NCBI GenBank assembly: GCA_014534295.1
Contig: JACVRU010000066.1
Location: 1 to 9,801 of the forward strand
Direction: 5' to 3'
Source: Thermoleophilia bacterium
Lineage (GTDB): Bacteria > Actinomycetota > Thermoleophilia > Gaiellales > Gaiellaceae
Length of the DNA: 9,801 nucleotides
Shown here piece by piece: positions 5,321 to 9,801 of the stretch (position 1 is its first letter; every line of letters begins with the position of its first letter). The translations under genes were made by a program, and so were the position numbers. Below the pieces are notes generated by a model. That model did not search any database and had not been told where the DNA came from. It saw only the letters and a program-made list of their open reading frames with translations.

Positions 5321-6160
5321 GTGCCGAGGAAGCGGGAGAGCACGTCCACGCCGGTCGAGCTCCACGTCGTCTCGGACTCCACGGGCGAGACTGCGGCCCG
5401 GCTCGTGACGGCGCTCGAGGCGCAGTTCCCCGACCAGCCGTTCGTGGAGGTGCGACATCCGCGCGTTGAGTCCGTGCAGGATCTCGCCCGCGCCGTCAAC
5501 CGCGCCAAGGGCCGCCCTGCGGTGATCGTCTACACGCTCGTCAAGCCGGAGTGGCGCGAGGCGATGCGCGCCTACTGCCGCAGCGGGCGGGTCCACTACT
5601 GCGACCTGCTCGGGCATCCGATCGACTCCGTGCGCCGCGTCTCCGGCATGGCGGCGCGGATGACGCCCGGCGCGCGGGCCGCGCTCAACGAGAGCTACTT
5701 CAAGCGGATGGAGGCGATGGAGTTCGCGGTCAAGTACGACGACGGCATCGGGGCGCGCGGCCTCGAGGAGGCTGACGTCGTGCTGGTCGGCGTCTCGCGC
5801 ACGTCGAAGACGCCGCTCTCGATCTATCTCGGCTACCTCGGCCACAAGGCGGCCAACGTCCCCGTCGTCAAGGGGATCGCGCCGCCGCCGGAGCTGTTCC
5901 GCCTCCCCGCGGAGAAGGTCGTCGGGCTGACGATCGACGCCGAGCGACTCGCCGAGATCCGCCACGCCCGCGTCAGCAGTATGGGCGGGTCGAGGAAGTA
6001 CGCCGGGCTGCTCGAGGTCTACGACGAGCTCGAGGAGGCCGCGCGGCTCCACCGGCGACTCGGTTGCCCCGTGATCGACGTCTCAGACCTGTCGATCGAG
6101 GAGACTGCCGCGCGGATCGTGAAGTTCGTCGAGGACCGGCGGCAGGCGGCCGCGTCGTGA
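5321..6160 (+). CDS. Pyruvate,phosphate dikinase regulatory protein (DUF299 kinase/phosphotransferase)
   Basis: This 279-residue protein belongs to the DUF299 family. Members reversibly inactivate PPDK (or PEP synthase) by ADP-dependent phosphorylation of a Thr next to the catalytic His, and reactivate it by Pi-dependent dephosphorylation. Visible signatures are the N-terminal VELHVVSDSTGETA (about 12-25), the P-loop-like GVSRTSKT (157-164) followed by PLSIYLGYLGHKAANVP, and the C-terminal CPVIDVSDLSIEETAARI. The usual length is 260-280 residues. The GTG start at 5321 is preceded by CACAAT at leaderless spacing. An ATG at 5313 is in a different frame. The presence of PPDK in the same gene run (7458 onward), with an intact Thr-Ser-His target at 431-433, makes PPDK rather than PEP synthase the likely substrate. 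The stop codon overlaps the next start (GTGA, 6157-6160). Confidence 0.93.
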   Translation: MPRKRESTSTPVELHVVSDSTGETAARLVTALEAQFPDQPFVEVRHPRVESVQDLARAVNRAKGRPAVIVYTLVKPEWREAMRAYCRSGRVHYCDLLGHPIDSVRRVSGMAARMTPGARAALNESYFKRMEAMEFAVKYDDGIGARGLEEADVVLVGVSRTSKTPLSIYLGYLGHKAANVPVVKGIAPPPELFRLPAEKVVGLTIDAERLAEIRHARVSSMGGSRKYAGLLEVYDELEEAARLHRRLGCPVIDVSDLSIEETAARIVKFVEDRRQAAAS

Positions 6161-6318
6161 AGCCCAAGCCGCCCGTCCCGCTCTGGCGCTGGGCGATCTG
6201 GTGGGCCTGTCTGGGCCTCGGGATCCTCCTCTTCTACGTGCTCCTGACGCCGGTCTGGCTGGGGATCCGGGCGGCCGCCTGGGTGGCCGACGCGCGCGCC
6301 CGCGCGAGGCGGCCGTGA
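6157..6318 (+). CDS. Small single-pass membrane protein, 53 aa, unknown function
   Basis: This short ORF starts at GTG 6157, inside the stop of the DUF299 gene, and ends at TGA 6316-6318, inside the start of the FIST gene. Both junctions are GTGA overlaps, which strongly suggests real, translationally coupled genes. The protein begins KPKPPVPLWRW, then has a Trp/Leu-rich hydrophobic segment (about 8-42: AIWWACLGLGILLFYVLL, PVWLGIRAAAWVA), and ends in an Arg/Ala-rich tail (DARARARRP). It would be one membrane helix, possibly with a second amphipathic one, and a basic cytosolic tail. I do not recognise a family. Its position suggests a role beside the PPDK regulator or the FIST protein, perhaps as a membrane tether, but this is speculation. 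The frame is open further upstream to 6064, within the DUF299 gene, but coupling favours 6157. Confidence 0.7.
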   Translation: MKPKPPVPLWRWAIWWACLGLGILLFYVLLTPVWLGIRAAAWVADARARARRP

Positions 6319-7424
6319 CCCGGATCGGAGCCGGGCGGGGGGCCGATGCCGCCGAGGCGGCCGCCGCCGCGGCCGAGCAGCTCGGCGAGGCCCGCGCCGA
6401 CCGGGCGTTCGTCTTCCTCTCCGGCGGCGTCCCCGCGGAGGACGCGGTGGCCGCCGTGCACGAGCGGCTCGCGCCCGGGCACCTGGTCGGCTGCGTCGCC
6501 GACGGCGTACTCGCACGGGAGGTGGAGATCGAGGCCGGGACGGCGGCGGCCGTCTGGGCCGCCTCGCTCCCCGGGGCACAGGTGGGCTCGTTCCACGCGA
6601 CGACGCTCGAGCTCGAGGAGGGCACGGCGATCGTGGGGTTCCCGCAGGCCGACCGCGCCGACCTCGTCGCCCTGATCGTCGACCCGTACACGTTCCCGGC
6701 CGACGCCTTCCTCGAGAAGCTGAACGAGGACAGCCCGGGCACGCCGCTCGTCGGCGGCGTCGCCTCGGGCCGGCAGCTGCTGCTCGGCCACGAGGTGCTG
6801 CCCGACGGAGCCGTGGGCGCCGTCCTCTCGGGCGTGCCGGTCCGCACGCTCGTCTCGCAGGGCTGCGCGCCGATCGGCCGCGACGCCGTGATCACCTCCG
6901 CCGAGGGGAACGTGATCTACGAGCTCGCAGGGGAGCGCGCTGTCGACCGTCTGCGCGACGACGTGCTCGCGCTCGACGAGCGGCAGCGCGCGCTCGCGGC
7001 CACGGGGCTCCTGATCGGGCTGGTGATCGACGAGAACAAGCCCGAGTACGAGCGCGGCGACTACCTGATCCGCGGGCTGATCGGCGCCGACGAGGACGCG
7101 GGCGCGATCGCGATCGGCGCGCCGGTGCGGGTCGGACAGACCGTCCGCTTCCACGTCCGCGACGGCGCCAGCGCGGACGACGATCTCCGGAGCACGCTTG
7201 CGCCCCTCGTCGGCGCCCGGGCCGCCGGCGCGCTCCTCTTCACCTGCAACGGCCGCGGCACGAACATGTTCGCGGAGGCGGGGCACGACGCCCTGGTCGT
7301 CACCGAGGCGCTCGGGGCGCACGCGGTCGCGGGCTTCTTCTGCGGCGGGGAGATCGGCCCCGTCGGCGGCCGGGCCTTCCTCCACGGCTTCACCGCGACG
7401 CTGGCGGTCTTCCTCGACGAGTAA
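6315..7424 (+). CDS. FIST N/C domain-containing signal-transduction protein
   Basis: This 369-residue soluble protein has the FIST_N plus FIST_C arrangement. These domains are proposed to sense small ligands such as amino acids, and often occur with kinases, phosphodiesterases or chemotaxis domains. Here they stand alone. FIST_N fills about 10-195 (AFVFLSGGVPAEDAV near the start, TPLVGGVASGR near 145). FIST_C fills about 200-360, with the characteristic CNGRGTNMF (311-319) and GFFCGGEIGPVGGRAFLHGFTATLAVF (from 340). No signal peptide or membrane segment is visible. The GTG start at 6315 overlaps the stop of the small membrane protein. Other GTG/ATG codons further upstream in this frame (to 6201) would lie within that gene and are less likely. 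Only 33 nt separate it from PPDK. The family's biochemical function is largely unknown. A role in sensing a metabolite for PPDK control is inference from position. Confidence 0.9.
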   Translation: MTRIGAGRGADAAEAAAAAAEQLGEARADRAFVFLSGGVPAEDAVAAVHERLAPGHLVGCVADGVLAREVEIEAGTAAAVWAASLPGAQVGSFHATTLELEEGTAIVGFPQADRADLVALIVDPYTFPADAFLEKLNEDSPGTPLVGGVASGRQLLLGHEVLPDGAVGAVLSGVPVRTLVSQGCAPIGRDAVITSAEGNVIYELAGERAVDRLRDDVLALDERQRALAATGLLIGLVIDENKPEYERGDYLIRGLIGADEDAGAIAIGAPVRVGQTVRFHVRDGASADDDLRSTLAPLVGARAAGALLFTCNGRGTNMFAEAGHDALVVTEALGAHAVAGFFCGGEIGPVGGRAFLHGFTATLAVFLDE

Positions 7425-7457
7425 CCCGCCACGGGTGTGGGAAGATTGCGCCCCCTC

Positions 7458-9801
7458 ATGGCGACGACGGCGACCCGGTACGTCTACGACTTCGACGAGC
7501 CGACCGACGGCGGCCGGGAGCTCCTCGGCGGGAAGGGGGTCGGCCTCGCGGAGATGACCCGGCTGGGGATTCCGGTGCCGGCGGGGTTCACGATCACGAC
7601 TGACGCCTGCCGCGCGTACCTCGCCGCCGGCAAGCAGCTCCCCGAGGGGCTCGAGGAGGAGGTCGCCGAGCACGTTCGCCGGCTCGAAGAGCGCACGGGG
7701 AAGCGCTTCGGCGACCCGGAGGACCCGCTGCTCGTCTCCGTGCGCTCCGGCGCGGCGATCTCGATGCCGGGGATGATGGACACGATCCTCAACCTGGGCC
7801 TGAACGACGAGGCGGCCGAGGGGCTCGACAATTGGTTCGGGTGGGACTCGTACCGGCGGCTGATCCAGATGTACGGCGAGGTCGTCGAGGGAATCGACGC
7901 GCACCGCTTCGAGGACGGCGACGACCCGAAGGAGCAGGCGGACCGCTTCCGGCACGTCTACGAGGAGGAGGCGGGCCGCCCCTTCCCGCAGGACGCCCGC
8001 GACCAGCTGACGCGCGCGGTCGAGGCCGTCTTCGAGTCCTGGGACAACCCGCGGGCGCAGGTCTACAGGCGCGCGCACGGAATCCCCGACGACCTCGGCA
8101 CGGCCGTCAACGTCGTCGAGATGGTCTTCGGCAACAAGGACGAGCGCTCCGGTACGGGCGTCTGCTTCACCCGCGACCCGTCCACCGGCGAGCCGGGGCT
8201 CTACGGCGAGTTCCTCGGGCAGGCGCAGGGTGAGGACGTCGTCGCGGGGATCCGTACCCCCGAGCCGCTCGACCGGATGCGGGAGCGGCTGCCGGAGGCC
8301 TTCGGCGAGCTCGTGGCGACGATGGAGCGCCTGGAACGGCACTACCGCGACATGCAGGACATCGAGTTCACGGTCGAGTCGGGCCGCCTCTATCTGCTCC
8401 AAACGCGCACGGCGAAGCGCACCGCGGCCGCGGCGCTCAAGTGCGCCGTCGACATGGTCTCGGAGGGGCTGATCTCCCGCGAGGAGGCCGTCGCCCGGAT
8501 CGACCCGGCCCAGCTGGACCAGCTGCTCCATCCGATGATCGACCCGCAGGCCGACTACGCGGTCGCCTGCCGTGGGCTGAACGCGTCGCCCGGCGCCGCC
8601 AGCGGCGGGATCGTCTTCGACGCCGACACGGCCGCCGAGCGCGGCGCGGCGGGGGAGAGCCTGATCCTCGTCCGCTGGGAGACGACGCCCGACGACATCC
8701 ACGGGATGATCCAGGCGCAGGGCATCCTCACCGCCCACGGCGGTATGACCTCGCACGCGGCGGTCGTCGCGCGCGGCATGGGCAAGCCCTGCGTCGCCGG
8801 CTGCGACGCGATCTCGATCGACGCCGAGGCCCGCACCGCGCGGATCGGCGAGCACGATCTGTGCGAAGGGGACTTGCTCACGATCAACGGTGGCACCGGC
8901 GAGGTGATCGTCGGCGAGGTGCCGCTCGTTCCCCCGCAGATCAACGAGGACTTCGAAACCGTGCTCGAGTGGGCCGACGGGCTGCGCCGCCTGAAGGTGC
9001 GCGCCAACGCCGACACGCCCGAGGACGCGGCCAAGGCCCGCGAGTTCGGCGCGCAGGGAATCGGGCTTTGCCGCACCGAGCACATGTTCTTCGCCGGCGG
9101 CCGGTTGCCGGTCGTGCGCGAGATGATCCTGGCCGAGAGCGAGGAGGGCCGGCGCGACGCGCTCGAGCGGCTGCTGCCGATGCAGCAGGGGGACTTCGAG
9201 GCGATCTTCGACGCGATGGCCGGCCTGCCGGTCACGATCCGGCTGCTCGACCCGCCGCTGCACGAGTTCCTGCCGCCGGTCGAGGAGGCGACGGACGACC
9301 GCATGCGCCGCCGGATCCGCGCGCTCGAGGAGTCCAACCCCATGCTCGGGTCGCGCGGCTGCCGGCTCGGGCTGATGTTCCCGGAGATCTACGAGATCCA
9401 GGTGCGTGCGATCGTCGGGGCCGCGGCGGCCGTGCAGGCACGGACCGGCGAGGCGCCGCTGGTCGAGATCATGCATCCCCTCGTCGGCTTCGACGAAGAG
9501 CTGCGCAGGCTGCGCGAGCTGACGGTGCGGACGGCGGCGGAGGAGGCCGGCGACGTCGCCTACCTCTGCGGGACGATGATCGAGCTGCCGCGGGCGTGCC
9601 TGCGGGCGGACGAGATCGCCGCGCATGCCGACTTCTTCTCCTTCGGGACGAACGACCTCACGCAGACGACGCTCGGTCTCTCCCGCGACGACGCGGAGGG
9701 GAAGTTCCTGACCTTCTACCTCGAGGACGGGATCCTCGAGCGGAATCCGTTCGAGACGATCGACACCGGCGGAGTCGGCGACCTGATGCGGATCGCGGTC
9801 G
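7458..9801 (+). CDS. ppdK: Pyruvate,phosphate dikinase (first 781 residues, cut by window edge)
   Basis: PPDK interconverts ATP + Pi + pyruvate with AMP + PPi + PEP in the cytoplasm. The N-terminal ATP-grasp part contains the conserved SVRSGAAISMPGMMDTILNLGLND (Arg96 in it) and ends at LLQTR (Arg317). The swivelling phosphohistidine domain shows TAHGGMTSHAAVVARGMGKPCVAG, with catalytic His433 and the regulatory Thr431. The PEP/pyruvate TIM barrel shows GLCRTEH (about 537-543), TIRLLDPPLHEFLP (about 593-606), GTMIELPRA (705-713) and SFGTNDLTQ (728-736). By comparison with the clostridial enzyme about 70-75 C-terminal residues, including the catalytic Cys, lie past the edge. The N-terminal part is about 24 residues shorter than that enzyme between Arg96 and Arg317. 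The ATG at 7458 fits the family N-terminus (ATTATRYVYDFDE). GTG 7437 is an in-frame alternative. It probably belongs to the same operon as the regulator gene at 5321. Confidence 0.97.
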   Translation, partial: MATTATRYVYDFDEPTDGGRELLGGKGVGLAEMTRLGIPVPAGFTITTDACRAYLAAGKQLPEGLEEEVAEHVRRLEERTGKRFGDPEDPLLVSVRSGAAISMPGMMDTILNLGLNDEAAEGLDNWFGWDSYRRLIQMYGEVVEGIDAHRFEDGDDPKEQADRFRHVYEEEAGRPFPQDARDQLTRAVEAVFESWDNPRAQVYRRAHGIPDDLGTAVNVVEMVFGNKDERSGTGVCFTRDPSTGEPGLYGEFLGQAQGEDVVAGIRTPEPLDRMRERLPEAFGELVATMERLERHYRDMQDIEFTVESGRLYLLQTRTAKRTAAAALKCAVDMVSEGLISREEAVARIDPAQLDQLLHPMIDPQADYAVACRGLNASPGAASGGIVFDADTAAERGAAGESLILVRWETTPDDIHGMIQAQGILTAHGGMTSHAAVVARGMGKPCVAGCDAISIDAEARTARIGEHDLCEGDLLTINGGTGEVIVGEVPLVPPQINEDFETVLEWADGLRRLKVRANADTPEDAAKAREFGAQGIGLCRTEHMFFAGGRLPVVREMILAESEEGRRDALERLLPMQQGDFEAIFDAMAGLPVTIRLLDPPLHEFLPPVEEATDDRMRRRIRALEESNPMLGSRGCRLGLMFPEIYEIQVRAIVGAAAAVQARTGEAPLVEIMHPLVGFDEELRRLRELTVRTAAEEAGDVAYLCGTMIELPRACLRADEIAAHADFFSFGTNDLTQTTLGLSRDDAEGKFLTFYLEDGILERNPFETIDTGGVGDLMRIAV

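Noticed and set aside
6234..9626. 1130-aa open frame on the minus strand opposite the FIST and PPDK genes
   Set aside because: Same reason: it is antisense to two clear protein families and shows no domain of its own.
1..9801. CRISPR arrays, insertion sequences, tRNA/rRNA genes or signs of a mobile island
   Set aside because: I saw no spaced long repeats, transposase or integrase motifs, or tRNA-like cloverleaf sequence. Composition and gene packing look uniform throughout.

Overview
The window is very GC-rich, tightly packed DNA with bacterial gene architecture. It most likely comes from a high-GC actinobacterium. The main reasons are a close MprA/MprB-type two-component pair followed by an HtrA-family protease (the order mprA-mprB-pepD known from mycobacteria), frequent GTG starts, and several genes whose start codon lies about 7 nt after a -10-like hexamer, which is the leaderless layout common in Actinobacteria. 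A deep-branching class such as Thermoleophilia would fit, but this is an impression and not shown by the sequence.

Layout. (1) 1-506, minus: the N-terminal 168 residues of a class II glycyl-tRNA synthetase running off the left edge. A possible glycine-containing leader ORF (513-575) lies upstream. (2) 594-1586, minus: a secreted HEYGH zinc-metallopeptidase-like protein. (3) 1629-2021, minus: a small membrane-anchored or exported protein with a His-rich linker. (4) 2101-4118, plus: an OmpR-family response regulator and a membrane histidine kinase overlapping by 4 bases. (5) 4164-5255, plus: a membrane-anchored HtrA protease with a PDZ domain, followed by a strong hairpin. (6) 5321 to the right edge, plus: a four-gene set made of a DUF299 pyruvate,phosphate dikinase (PPDK) regulatory kinase/phosphotransferase, a 53-aa one-helix membrane protein, a FIST-domain protein and PPDK itself (truncated by the window edge). 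The first three overlap by GTGA junctions.

The most interesting signal is regulatory. The same tandem direct repeat, CTCT(C/T)A(G/C)-N4-CTCT(C/T)A(G/C) with an 11-bp period, occurs three times. Each copy points at one gene around the two-component system: the metallopeptidase, the small exported protein and the HtrA protease. In all three a -10-like hexamer begins exactly 10 nt after the repeat. In two of them the GTG start begins exactly 7 nt after the last base of that hexamer. This looks like an activator box overlapping the -35 position, read by the adjacent response regulator. It would define a local cell-envelope stress regulon: sensor, regulator, two extracytoplasmic proteases and a small exported accessory protein.

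The second theme is pyruvate/PEP metabolism. PPDK carries the Thr-Ser-His motif that is the target of the DUF299 regulator encoded three genes upstream. A FIST-domain ligand-sensing protein and a tiny membrane protein sit between them, which suggests an uncharacterised sensory link to PPDK control.
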